Shown in pieces: positions 45,501 through 53,715 of a DNA stretch of 64,000 nt. Source of the stretch: Anolis sagrei. Lineage: Eukaryota > Chordata > Lepidosauria > Squamata > Anolidae. Below the pieces are notes generated by a model. The model searched no databases and was not told where the DNA came from. It worked only from the letters and a program-made list of their open reading frames with translations. Each line of letters begins with the position of its first letter. Position 1 is the first letter of the stretch. The position numbers were made by a program, and so were the translations under genes. Where the stretch lies: the NCBI RefSeq assembly GCF_037176765.1, contig NC_090021.1, positions 142,748,574-142,812,573 on the forward strand, in the 5' to 3' direction.

Positions 45501-48500
45501 TATTACAGTCCTTTATGCAATCCAGATAAACATTCTCAAAATGTCTAGCCATGGCCAAGTCAAAGTAAAAACGCAATTCAACAGCATTGGTTACAAAGTT
45601 AGTGTTAATGTGCATATTCTGACTTTAATCTTTAGAAGCAATGTACTTCCCAGATTAAATGAAACTGAGTGTGTTTAACTGAAAAATACATTGCTTTTTT
45701 CTCCTTCGATTTTTTCTACCCATGCATCATCACAATTTTTAAATGTACCATGGCTTAAATCCATTTAGATGTTAATACTACTTGGGGAGGGGGGGGATAT
45801 TATTGTATTTAGTGCACGGACAATTAATGGGCTTAACATAAAAATCTAGAATTAATCATTTCTTGCCAAACAGAGCTTTCTGATACAGACTATCCCGACA
45901 CAAAATGCTTGGGTCCAGAAATATTTTGGTTTTTTAAGATATATTTTGGGATTTTGGAATACCTGTATTTGCATATATGCACATAATGAGAAATTTTGGA
46001 GATAGGATCCAAATCTAAACACAAAGTTTGATTATGTTTCATATAAAACAGAGGGGAAATTTATGAAAAATAATTTTAATAATTGTATGCATGAAACAAA
46101 GTTGGTATAATGTATTGTCGAAGGCTTTCATGGCCGGAATCACTAGGTTGTTGTAGGTTTTTTCAGGCTATATGGCCATTTTCTCCTGATGTTTCGCCTG
46201 CATCTAATCAAATGCTAATCAAGGTAGTCAGTTGAAACATTCACACCTAGCTCCAACAGACAAGAGTTCTTTGTCCCACACTGGTCATTCCACAGATATA
46301 CAAACCCATTTCCCTAGTTCCAACAGACCTCACAACCTCTGAGGATGCTTGCCATAGATGCAGGCGAAACGTCAGGAGAAAATGCCTCTAGAACATGGCC
46401 ATATAGCCCGAAAAAACCTACAACAACATAAGTTGGTATAGGCTGAACCACCAGAAAGCAAATGTGTCACTATCTCAGTCACCCAGGTAGATAATTCTGG
46501 GTATTTTGAAATTCTGGATACGGGATGCTCAACCTGTATCACTCTTCTCTCCACAAAAGACACCCTCTTTCCTAAGGAACCAAACTCTCACTAATTATAC
46601 CAGATTACAAACCCCGTTTTGGCTCCAGCTAAGGTTCTAATCTCTTTAAGAACAAAATCAGATATGTGACTGAATTAACAGATTATGAAATCAGATACAG
46701 GAAAGCTGCTAATCAGAGAAGAATTTCGGTAAGGTTTGTTTTGTATAACATAGGAATCCGATTGAAAAGAAAGAGACGACAAAAGAGGTGAAATCTTCCC
46801 ATCACTAGGTTCAAGTCCTTACAAACAACAGATTAGAATACAGGTGAGGTTTTTAAATTTATTTCATTAAAAATAAATATGAAAAAGAACTAGCATTGCC
46901 AGAGGGAAAATGTGGAAAGAATGCTTCTCCTAGACATCTTGTTACTAGAACGCAGGAATGTTTGTTACTCTATGACAGTGTTTCTCAAACTCTGCTCCTC
47001 CGGGTGTTTTGGACTTCAGCTCTCATAAATCATAGCTAGCTCACCACCTGTTAGGAAGTGTGGGAGCTGAAGTCCAAAACACCTGGAGGAGCAGAGTTTG
47101 AGAAACACTGCTCTATGGAACAGTACATGGTTTGGTTCCAGGGACCTCTATGGATACCAGAATTCATGGATGCTGGTATTCTATTATATACAATGGTACA
47201 AAAAAAAATAGCATCTCTCATAAGGTATAGGTTTCCCATGACATTAGGTCTAATTGTGTCTGACTCTGGGGGGTGGTGCTCATCTCCATTTCTAAGACGA
47301 AGAACCAGCATTGTCCGCAGACACCACCAAGGTCATGTGGCCAGCATGGCTGCATGGAACACTATGACCTTCCCACAGAAGCAGTATCTACTGATCTACT
47401 CACATTGGCATGTTTTCAAACTGCTAGGTTGACAGAAGCTGGGACTAACAGCAGGAGCTCACCCCACTTTCCAGATTCAAACCACCTTTCAGTCAGTAAG
47501 TACAGCAGCTCAGCAGTTTAACCTGTTGCAGCACCAGGGGGCCCATCTCTTATAAAAAAAACCCCATCTCTTATATAAAATAATAGAACCAAGCTTTGCT
47601 TTTTGGAATTAAAAAATAAACATTTTCAAGCCATGCATAGTTGCATTCATTGATACAGAATCATGGATACATGGGGCGGGGGAGCTGTTTTCATTTAGGT
47701 AAAATTCTGTCATAAGGCTACATGGTTTTTATTTAGTTTTAAAAGAGATTTTATTCTCTTTTTCAGATTTCTCAAGGTGGATGAGAATACAATTGGTAAG
47801 GCAACAAGGAAATGGCCAAAAGGAACATACATTAACATTGAAATAACAGCAGATAGACCAGCGTCAAAACACAGTGCCATTTAATATTTAAACTTATATT
47901 TTTATGCTTCTTTCAGAGGTCAATACAGGCCATCACAGCCTCCATTCCTGGAACCAACTGAATCATTCTCATTGGTGGAACAGACAGCAAGCAGGCAGAC
48001 AGACAGACATTCCTACTTCCTCAATCTGTCACACTCAGCCATTTCTTGACAAAGAAGGCAGTATTTATTCTCTTGCAGTAAAAAAAACCTGCAGTACCCT
48101 GATGACTAACACATTTATTGCTTTTTCACATACATGAAGTGTTACATTCAGTTGACAGAGAAAAAAAGCAGACAAAGGAGTCTAAGCTATGAAACACAAG
48201 ACATCCAGTACGCTTATGGAATTTTTATTCTAATATGTGCAAGAACACAAAGAATGACCCAAAATTTGGAATGTATTAACACTGCATAATGAATGCAGTT
48301 TGACACCATTTTAACTGCTATCTTTCAATGCTGTCTAATCCTGACAGTTGTAGGTTTACAAGGCCTTTAGCTTTCTCTGCCAAAGAGTGTTGATGCTTCA
48401 TGAAATGACAGATCCCAGTTTTCTACAGCATTGAGCTACTGCAGGTAAAGTGGTGACAAACTGCATTAATTTTACTGCGTAGAATCATCCTTAGTGGTGA

Positions 48501-51500
48501 CTTATTTCACACCTGACCATGGTTTGGTATAAAGCAGTGCTTCCCAGCCTGTGGATCCCCAGATGTTTTGGCCTTCAGGTCCCAGAAATCCTAACAGCTG
48601 GTAAAATAGATGTGATTTCTGGGAGTTGTAGGCCAAAACACCTGGGGACCCACAGGTTGAGAACCACTGGAAAAAGGCAAGTACTTATTACGTTAATACT
48701 CAAAGGACTCAGCTGTCTTCAACCTATCAATATGTTGGACAAAAACCTACATGAAACCCAGCCAGCAAGCAATGATGGTTGCCTCGTCCTACTAATCTGA
48801 AGGTATGTGCAGGAGGTGCAGAGATTTGTTGCTTCTCCAGGTGGCCAACACTGCCACGCAGCATGGGGCTGATGGAAGTTGCAGGCCAAAGCATCTGTAG
48901 ACAGAATCCCAGAAAGTTGGGTATTTGTCACAGCTTGAGCATTCCTTATGCCAAAATCAATGTCCAAATTACACCAAAATCTAACCGAGAATGTGCTACT
49001 TTTGCTTTCTAATGGTTCAGTGTACACAAACTTTGTTTCATGCACAAAATTATTTAAAACACTGTATAAAATGATCTTCAGGCTACAGTTTTTCATGTCA
49101 GGAGCAACTTGAGAAACGGCAAGTCACTTCTGGTGTGAGAGAATTGGCCGTTTGCAAGGACGTTGTCCAGGGGATGCCCGGATGTTTTACCATCCTGTGG
49201 GAGGCTTCTGTCATGTCCCCGCATGAGAACATGGAGCTGACAGACAGAAGCTCACCCTGCTCCTTGGATTCGAACTACCGACCTTTCAGTCAGCAGTCCT
49301 GCCAGCACAAGGGTTTAACCCAATGCACCACCGGGGGCTCCTTCAGGCTACATGTATAAGATACATATATGAACATAACTTAATTTAGTGCTTAAACTTT
49401 GGTTCTGTCTCCAAGACATCTCATACAGTAGGCTCTCTGTTAGTTGGCACCCATGGATTAGTAGATGCTGAATAAAAGTAGTTTCTGGTTGCTTGAAAGT
49501 TACCATTAAAAACAGGCCTAACTAATATTATACCCTATACAATACCAAAGTATAAACCCGGACCGGATATTAATTGACCGGATATTAATAGTGAAATAAA
49601 ATAATTTAAATCAAATTAAAACAAATAAAGACAAACATAACTTAATGTAACACAGTTCTGCTCTATTATAACAACAGCTTTGTGAATGTAGCATATTAAT
49701 ATAATTTTTATGTTAATGATACTGCATGGTATGTTTTTTGTGTGCTTACTCATGGCTCGGTGTGCGAAGTTCCAACTTACATTTATTTCATTTTAAGCAT
49801 TCTTTATTTTATTTTTACATGTTGCTTAAGAGTTCCCGTTAACTAAGAATCTACTGTATATATATCATGCCCCAGAATGCATCTATGATACTATGTTTGC
49901 TTTGTAGTTTGGCCCTGTTTCCTTTCTGTACTCATAGATGCGATGCAATAGCTCCTCCCCCCTCTCTTTGTGCTATACTTGTTCTAAAGGAAACATGGCT
50001 GACCAGCTCCAGGGTATTTATCATTTTTTTCACCTGCTGTAGCAGGCATGTAGCCCCCCCCCCCCCCGAAATTCTCATGGTGGTCTGTGAGAAGGCCTTA
50101 CTGGTACATTATTTAAACTGTTATGTTTATTCATATCATGATCTGATCACCATGCTCAATATATCCCACATGCATGGGGGTATTGGGGTAACGATACAAA
50201 AGGTTTGCTAGGGTAGACCCTCATTCACTCAGACTCAGCCCCCCCCCGAACCAAACTCAGCCCCCACCTCCCCCGAATCAAAATCCTGGCTACGGGCCTG
50301 TGCTGTAGTATGATGTTATACAAGATTTAGCGGAATTAAACATCTGGAATCTTATCTACACGTCTCTTCGAATAAAACATGTTCACCCTTAAATATGTTG
50401 CTCCAGGAACAAGAATCCTATAACATCTTACAAGCTGACACTGGCTAAGGATTCATAGTTTAGTATACTATGTAGATTTTTTTGGGGGGGGGGATCTATT
50501 CCTGGTTTGAAAGTGTTGTTTTCTGTTTAATTGTGAGGTACCTACTTTGAAAGTAGTTGTTATACTCTGGAAACTTGACCAATTCAATTAGGTTGAATTG
50601 GTCAAGACTCTATGAGATATTCGTTGAAAAACTATAGCATAATATGCTGCAGGATGTCCCGCAAAAACAAAGTTTTTGCAATTTAATGAACTTTTTCCAT
50701 GTTTTTAATGATTGAACCAATGAAGCAATGGCATTTATAACTAGGGAAAAAAATCATGTTATTTGCCTACATTCATTTGACACACAATCTGATACACAAT
50801 GAAGATGCAAAAATAAATCTAGGGATCTTTAAGGTACCTCAAAACTATAGATGGATAAAATACCAGAATTCCTGTGTGGGAATCTTGTAAATCTCAAAGC
50901 TTTGTGTTGAAATATTGACAAACTTCTGCAAAAGAAACTGAAAAACCACAATTTTCCAAAAAGCTGGGTGCAAAGTGTGGGTCTGGAGAACAAGCTCTAC
51001 TGAGAATTGGGAAGCCTTGGCACTTGAGCTCTCCAGCTGGAGGTCAGCTGTGACCAGCAGTGCTGTAGAATTTGAAGAGGCACGAATGGAGGGCGAAAGA
51101 GAGAAATGTGCCAAGAGGAAGGCATGTCAAGCCAACCCCAAACGGGACCGCCTTCCACCTGGAAACCAATGCCCTCACTGTGGGAGAAAATGCAGATCAA
51201 GAATAGGGCTCCACAGTCACCTACAGACCCACCACCAGTACACTGATCTTGGAAGACAGTCCTACTTAGACAACAAGGGACCAAGTAAATAAGTAAGTAA
51301 TTAAAGAGCTGGGCATGTTTAACCTGCAGAAGAGAAGGCTGAGAGGAGACATAATGTGGGCCATGTATAAATATGTGAGGGGAAGTCATAGGGAGGAGGG
51401 AGCAAGCTTGTCTTTTGCTGCCCTGGAGACTATGAGGTGGAACAATGACTTCAAACAGCAGGAAAGGAGATACCACCTGAACATTAGGAAGAATGAGAGC

Positions 51501-53573
51501 TGTTTAGCAGTGGAACTCTCTGCCCTGGAATGTGGTGGAGGCTTTTAAGCAGTGGCTGGATGGCCATCTTGACATTTGGGAGTTTTAGTTGCTGGGATTA
51601 ACCTAGAATTGGGCCAAACTTCCTACAAAGAACCCCCATGCCTTGAAGGGACTCACTGGCATGAGCCTCCCTCCAGCCTTGCATGCTCTCCCTCATCCGC
51701 ACATGCGCACCACACTGCCATGAAGCGAGCATGCCTGCTCTCCCCTCCCCACTTGGAGTTTCAGAAACAGCCCTCCCCTTGGCTGAGAGGCCAGCCAATC
51801 ACAGCGAAGGAGGGCTTTTGGTGGGAGAATTCATCTTCTGTTTCCAAAATGGAGAAGACAAACAGGTTGGGAGATCTTCAGCCTTCTCTGCCAAAGGGGT
51901 TCCTAAGACCATCAGAAATATTATTTTCTGATGGTCTTTGGAGACCCCTCTGTACCCCCCTTGTGACCCACCCAGGGATCCTGACCCCCAGTTTGAGAAA
52001 TATTGCTAGAGAAGGTCCTGGAAGTGAACCGCAGCAGTGACCACTTATTTAGGGCACAGTAGGTCAAGCCAAGAAGAGTATAAGAATGGGAAAGCATTGC
52101 TTTTTTTTTAAAGTATTAAATTACAACTTTTTTCATATCCTAAGGTCATTTCTACACTGCCATATAATCCAGATTATCAAAGCAGATAATACCCATTCTC
52201 TGCTTTGAACTAGATTATCTTGAGGGCCTTCCTGACAGGCCCTATATCTCAGGTTTTCTGCCTTAAACCAGACTGCCAGATTATCTGGGATAAACAGAAA
52301 CCTGGGATCAGATCTTGGGATAAAGGGCCAGTCTGGAAGGGCCCTGAGTCCACACTGCCATATAATCCAGTTCAAAGCAGATAATCTGGATTTTATATGG
52401 CAGTGTAGAAGAGGCCTGGGTCTGAAAGGCATTGCCATTTTATGTTAGGTTTATCTTTGCAATATCCATATTTTGAGACACTTTTAAACTCCTAGGCCCC
52501 TTCCACGCAGCTGTATAAAATCCACATTGAACTGTATTATATGGTAGTGTAGACTCAGATAACCCAATTCAAAGCAGATATTGTGGATGACTTGCCTTGA
52601 TATTCTGGGTTATAGGGCTGTGTGGAAGGGCCCCAATGCTGGATCTATACTGCCCTATATCCTGGGATTGCATCCTAGATTATCAGCTTTGAACTTGATT
52701 ATATGAGTCTACAGTGCTATATAATCCAGTTCAAATAATATAATCTGGATTTTATATGGCAGTGTAGAAGAGGCCTGGGTTTGAAAGGCATTGCCATTTT
52801 ATGTTAGGTTTATCTTTGCAATATCCATATTTTAAGACACTTTTAAACTATGGATTTTATATGGCAGCGTAGGGGCTCTTCCACACAACCCAGTAATCCA
52901 AATATCAAGGCAGATCACCCACAATATCTACTTTGAACTGGGGCTGCTTCCACACAGTTGTACAAAATCTACACTGACCTGGATTACATGACAGTGTGGA
53001 CTCAAATAACCCAGTTCAAGCAGATATTGTGGATGATCTGCCTTGATATTCTGGGTTATAGGGCTGTGTGGAAGGGCCTTCAAGCATCTGAGTTTAGAGC
53101 AGATATTGTGCAATTTTCTGGCTTGATATTCTGGGTTGTATGGCTGTGTGGAAGGGTTTCTCTTAACTCTGATTCAAATCTTTGAAGGCCTCGTTTGGAT
53201 CCTATTTGGCTTCTTTGGCTGCTGAATTGCAAAGGAAAGAGGCTACACCTGACATGACACCCTGCCTCCCAGCTTGGCCAAAATGCACCATCACCCTCCA
53301 CCCCCAGTTGGGCCTCTTTCCCTGGTCTCTCCTAATTGGGGGGCAGCACCCCTCTCTGGGGCCTTGCGCGAGGCAACTCTGAGGGGAGACCCTCCCTCCC
53401 TCCCGCCAAAACCTGAGGCGAGGGAAAGGGCCCCTCCCTCCCTCCCTCGCTGGGTGCCCGCCTCACCCGAAGAGCCCCCTCAGGAAGGAGTGGGAAGCCT
53501 TGACCCTCTTCTCCGCCTCGGCCACCAGCTGCACGGCCTCCCGCTCCTTCTCGCCCGCCACAGAGGCGTCCAT
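28765..53573 (-). CDS. NAPB: NAPB, beta-SNAP, NSF attachment protein (11 coding exons)
   Basis: Eleven exons on the minus strand (53467-53573, 40416-40492, 39277-39393, 37061-37107, 36838-36915, 35974-36029, 33536-33620, 32298-32402, 30871-30939, 29639-29689, 28765-28869) join to 897 nt, 298 residues. SNAPs are cytosolic adaptors that bind SNARE bundles and recruit and stimulate the ATPase NSF; the beta form is mainly neuronal. Visible features: the N-terminal membrane-contact loop [10 protein letters not shown] across exons 1-2, TPR-like helices ([39 protein letters not shown]), and the C-terminal [16 protein letters not shown] with penultimate Leu in DLK, which is important for NSF stimulation in alpha-SNAP. 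Beta rather than alpha is supported by [12 protein letters not shown] and synteny with GZF1. All introns are GT-AG except intron 6 (GC-AG). Confidence 0.97.
29071..29117. repeat. Adjacent poly(G) and poly(C) runs
   Basis: About 16 G, a short spacer TGTTAGGGGTTCAA, then about 19 C. The runs are complementary and would form a very stable hairpin, and the G run could form a quadruplex. It lies in NAPB intron 10 in what looks like the end of a repeat. Confidence 0.6.
29639..29689 (-). CDS. NAPB: NAPB exon 10
   Basis: Between GCGCTAG and GTAAGTC; 51 nt, 17 codons: [17 protein letters not shown]. Confidence 0.94.
30175..30310 (+). repeat. hAT-related fragment
   Basis: Starts CAGCGTTTCTCAACCTGGGG followed by GTTGGGACCCC, a well-known style of hAT end. 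No second end found nearby. Confidence 0.45.
30570..30722. repeat. Hairpin MITE, family M1
   Basis: GGATCTACACTGCCATATAA at the left pairs with the complement near 30700-30720; inner arms GAACTGGATTATATGGCAG and its relatives repeat M1 motifs. Confidence 0.6.
30871..30939 (-). CDS. NAPB: NAPB exon 9
   Basis: Between GTTTCAG and GTAAGGG; 69 nt. Encodes [20 protein letters not shown] then LLK. Confidence 0.95.
31096..31207. repeat. Hairpin MITE
   Basis: Inverted halves GAGAGTTTGGGAAAGACACT and the complement of AATTTCCCAAGCCTCTC, with inner pairs TTTTTGGACTACAACTACCA and TGGGAGATATAGTCCCAAAA. Confidence 0.55.
31499..31927. mobile_element. Penelope-like repeat with inverted ends and unique middle
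   Basis: The left arm carries TTTCATGGCCAGAATCACTG and a decayed minus-strand hammerhead-like core. The right arm is inverted and holds an intact-core copy at 31835-31886. The middle (about 31630-31840) shares blocks with 46200-46320 such as GACAAG and AACATTCACAC. Similar sequence GAATCAA(A)TTG flanks both sides. Confidence 0.6.
31835..31886 (+). ncRNA. Hammerhead-ribozyme-like motif
   Basis: CUGAGGA at 31845-31851 and GAAACGUC at 31872-31879 are intact, and AGGAGAG follows. Helix II is weaker than in the 17120 copy because of changes in its 3' strand. Confidence 0.4.
32298..32402 (-). CDS. NAPB: NAPB exon 8
   Basis: Between CTTTTCAG and GTTAGTA; 105 nt, 35 codons: [20 protein letters not shown] then [20 protein letters not shown] lies 37 bases upstream of its acceptor. 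Confidence 0.95.
32440..32723 (-). mobile_element. tRNA-derived squamate SINE (type A)
   Basis: Reverse copy of the SINE at 3783, from GGTAAAGGTTTCCC to the GGTTTAACCTGTTGCAGCACC box region. The 12-base duplication CAGTTTGATATA flanks it (32428-32439 and 32724-32735). It lies in NAPB intron 7, next to the exon 8 acceptor. Confidence 0.75.
33536..33620 (-). CDS. NAPB: NAPB exon 7
   Basis: Between TTTCTAG and GTAGGT; 85 nt. Encodes [19 protein letters not shown] then PKAIEMFEQ. Confidence 0.95.
34141..34598 (+). mobile_element. RTE-BovB LINE, 3' end
   Basis: Translates as the BovB reverse-transcriptase tail: [58 protein letters not shown]. It ends with GAGTCGGAGACGACTGAACG, the usual BovB terminus. 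5'-truncated, with an open frame of about 107 codons, so moderately young. It lies in NAPB intron 6. Confidence 0.85.
34675..34805. repeat. (AAT)n run joined to an M4 MITE end
   Basis: About 12 AAT units are followed by GACTCGAGTATAAGCTGAGG and GCTTATACTCAAGTACATAC, matching the ends of the 10300 element in reverse. Confidence 0.55.
34930..35092 (+). repeat. Retroposon-like 3' end with (CTATT)n tail
   Basis: GAATGACAATAAAG is followed by four CTATT units, the form of a LINE-type 3' tail. The body is too short to classify. Confidence 0.4.
35093..35760. other. Unclassified sequence with internal direct repeats
   Basis: Opens ACGAGGGGTATTTTTTAAG and contains repeated blocks such as TTAAGTCAG with TACAGAAG, and GTTGATGCTTGAATTCTTT twice. 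No coding potential. It may be a transposon fragment, but I cannot name it. Confidence 0.3.
35905..35946 (+). repeat. (TTA)n microsatellite
   Basis: About 13 uninterrupted TTA units in NAPB intron 6, about 30 bases from the GC donor of exon 6. Confidence 0.8.
35974..36029 (-). CDS. NAPB: NAPB exon 6, with a GC donor
   Basis: Follows TTTTTAG; encodes [18 protein letters not shown] plus two bases (56 nt). The donor reads CAG then GCAAGT, a textbook GC-AG splice site that otherwise matches U1 fully. Confidence 0.94.
36533..36790 (-). mobile_element. MER2/Tigger-like DNA transposon fragment
   Basis: In reverse it shares GAGATATCTTGGAGATGGGA and ACCCAAATCTAAATAC-like blocks with 45885-46540. I recognise the consensus as resembling the pogo-type MER2 group; the name is inferred from memory. 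Confidence 0.5.
36838..36915 (-). CDS. NAPB: NAPB exon 5
   Basis: Between TTTCCAG and GTAAGGA; 78 nt, 26 whole codons: [20 protein letters not shown] then LVDIEK. Confidence 0.96.
37061..37107 (-). CDS. NAPB: NAPB exon 4
   Basis: Between GTTACAG and GTAAGA; 47 nt. Encodes [16 protein letters not shown]. The TS pair replaces the AA found in mammals. Confidence 0.95.
38436..38570. mobile_element. hAT hairpin MITE
   Basis: CAGTGGTTCTCAACCTGTG and its complement form the ends; the arms with CAACTCCCAGAAATCC pair almost fully. Flanking 8-mers no longer match. In NAPB intron 3. Confidence 0.65.
39277..39393 (-). CDS. NAPB: NAPB exon 3
   Basis: Between CTTCCAG and GTAAGATG; 117 nt. Encodes [20 protein letters not shown], then [18 protein letters not shown], near-identical to mammals. 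Confidence 0.96.
39901..40030. mobile_element. hAT hairpin MITE
   Basis: Same family as 38436, flanked by ACCTAGAT and ACTTAGAT (7 of 8 match). It lies in NAPB intron 2, between exons 2 and 3. Confidence 0.7.
40416..40492 (-). CDS. NAPB: NAPB exon 2
   Basis: Between TTCTAG and GTACG; 77 nt. Encodes [18 protein letters not shown] then KIAKNWS. Confidence 0.95.
42440..42503 (+). repeat. (GGT)n-(AAT)n microsatellite
   Basis: Five GGT units, then about 14 ATA/AAT units, followed by a reverse LINE-like 3' tail with CTTTATTTTTATCCTGCC. Confidence 0.75.
46110..46429. mobile_element. Penelope-like repeat with inverted ends
   Basis: The 11-base duplication AAGTTGGTATA flanks it (46099-46109 and 46430-46440). 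It opens ATGTATTGTCGAAGGC and closes with CCTACAACAACAT; the outer 60-70 bases are inverted copies. The right arm bears a hammerhead-like core. The unique middle matches that of 31499-31927. Confidence 0.7.
46329..46380 (+). ncRNA. Hammerhead-ribozyme-like motif, intact core
   Basis: CUGAGGA at 46339-46345, helix II GCUUGC/GCAGGC around CAUAGAU, GAAAC at 46366-46370, GUC at 46371-46373. Helix I inner pairs CCU/AGG are present; one outer pair is lost. The extra U after CUGAGGA is shared by all copies. Confidence 0.5.
46976..47110. mobile_element. hAT hairpin MITE
   Basis: Ends CAGTGTTTCTCAAACTCTG and its complement; flanked by CTCTATGA and CTCTATGG (7 of 8). Confidence 0.7.
47223..47543 (-). 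mobile_element. tRNA-derived squamate SINE (type A)
   Basis: Third copy, from GGTATAGGTTTCCC to GCAGCACCAGGGGGCCC. Flanked by CATCTCTCATA and CATCTCTTATA (10 of 11). Confidence 0.65.
48280..48496. repeat. Hairpin MITE, family M2
   Basis: AATGCAGTTTGACACCATTT at left is inverted as AAAGTGGTGACAAACTGCAT at right; CTTTAGCTTTCTCTGCCAAA lies between, as in other M2 copies. Confidence 0.6.
48535..48669. mobile_element. hAT hairpin MITE
   Basis: Same family as 38436, with CAGTGCTTCCCAGCCTGTGG at left and the AGAACCACTG end at right. Confidence 0.6.
48920..49424 (-). mobile_element. MER2/Tigger-like fragment, split by a Sauria SINE
   Basis: In reverse it shares the GAAACAAAGTTTGTGTACA and CTCCAAGACATCTCAT blocks with the other copies. 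The Sauria SINE at 49088-49340 interrupts it, and a TA-flanked element follows at 49426. Confidence 0.55.
49088..49340 (-). mobile_element. Sauria SINE
   Basis: Minus-strand copy with the CACTTCTGGTGTGAGAGAAT tail arm and a tRNA-like head; the 12-base duplication CTTCAGGCTACA flanks it (49076-49087 and 49341-49352). Confidence 0.8.
49426..49856. mobile_element. TA-flanked Tigger-like MITE
   Basis: Left end CAGTAGGCTCTCTGTTAGTT, right end GTTAACTAAGAATCTACTG, with TA on both sides (49424-49425, 49857-49858). The ends and TA duplication fit pogo/Tigger. The interior is AT-rich and non-coding. Confidence 0.6.
50043..50300. mobile_element. Non-autonomous hAT with G/C-rich ends (second copy)
   Basis: Inverse orientation to 6781-7068. 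Ends CAGGCATGTAGCC and GGCTACGGGCCTG; a perfect 8-base duplication TGCTGTAG flanks it (50035-50042 and 50301-50308). Confidence 0.8.
50940..51292 (+). mobile_element. LINE-like 3' fragment with a C-terminal zinc-knuckle motif
   Basis: An open frame of 105 codons encodes [16 protein letters not shown] and then [20 protein letters not shown]. The C2H2-like module with RIGLHSHL is typical of the C-terminus of non-LTR reverse transcriptases, so I read this as a truncated LINE, not a host zinc-finger gene. The clade is uncertain. Confidence 0.45.
51304..51560 (+). mobile_element. CR1 LINE, 3' fragment
   Basis: Contains GAAGAGAAGGCTGAGAGGAG and CAGTGGAACTCTCTGCCC, matching 4877-5308 with a small internal gap. 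Confidence 0.7.
51560..52008. repeat. hAT-related non-autonomous element (probable)
   Basis: The right end reads TGACCCCCAGTTTGAGAAAT, the inverted form of the CAGCGTTTCTCAACC-type end seen at 30175. The left border is uncertain. Interior is GC-richer than its surroundings and has no convincing ORF. Confidence 0.4.
52382..52490 (+). repeat. Local direct duplication, copy 1
   Basis: Matches 52741-52849 over about 109 bases with two or so differences; only its first 40 bases belong to M1, so the rest is duplicated single-copy sequence. Confidence 0.7.
52741..52849 (+). repeat. Local direct duplication, copy 2
   Basis: Second copy of 52382-52490, offset by 359 bases. Confidence 0.7.
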
Positions 53574-53715
53574 GGCGGCAGCAGCAGCAGCGGCGCTCGA
53601 GTCGGGATGCGCTTCGGAGGAGGAGGGATGGAGGAGGAGAGATGGAGGGATGGAGAGGGAGGAGGAGCAGCCCTCCCAGCCCCGCCTCAGCCTCTCTTCG
53701 GAAAGGGAAGAGGGA
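53320..53715 (-). promoter_or_regulatory. NAPB: CpG-rich first exon and promoter region of NAPB
   Basis: GC-rich with frequent CpG around the start codon, typical of a TATA-less neuronal-gene promoter. The 5' UTR must start between 53574 and the polypyrimidine tract at about 53716. The transcription start cannot be seen. Confidence 0.6.
53467..53573 (-). CDS. NAPB: NAPB exon 1 (start codon)
   Basis: ATG at 53573-53571; encodes [20 protein letters not shown] and onward to GLF plus two bases, then donor GTGAGG. The N-terminus is a few residues longer than I recall for the human protein. Confidence 0.94.

Larger units (their letters stand above)
45885..46540 (+). mobile_element. MER2/Tigger-like DNA transposon, split by a Penelope-like insert
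   Basis: Left part has AAAATGCTTGGGTCCAGAAA and CATAATGAGAAATTTTGGAG; right part has CACTATCTCAGTCACCCA and ends near GGATGCTCAACCTGTA, the inverted complement of the family's start. The 46110-46429 element interrupts it. Confidence 0.6.
52144..53160. repeat. Dense M1 MITE cluster downstream of NAPB exon 1
   Basis: At least five M1-type arms occur (starts near 52144, 52225, 52497, 52868, 52945; ends near 52340, 52415, 52632, 53147). Some are nested or duplicated. It lies in NAPB intron 1, 0.3 kb from exon 1. Confidence 0.6.
40493..53466 (-). other. NAPB: NAPB intron 1 (about 13 kb)
   Basis: Bounded by GTGAGG at 53466 and TTCTAG at 40493. I see no exon of another gene within it. Its 45.9-53.2 kb half is mostly transposons; 41-45.8 kb has an (AAT)n microsatellite at about 42450-42503 and otherwise nothing I can classify with confidence. 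Confidence 0.8.

Noticed and set aside
50975-51292. Host zinc-finger gene
   Set aside because: The single RIGLHSHL-type finger and the adjacent truncated LINE sequence fit a non-LTR element better than a C2H2 transcription factor.
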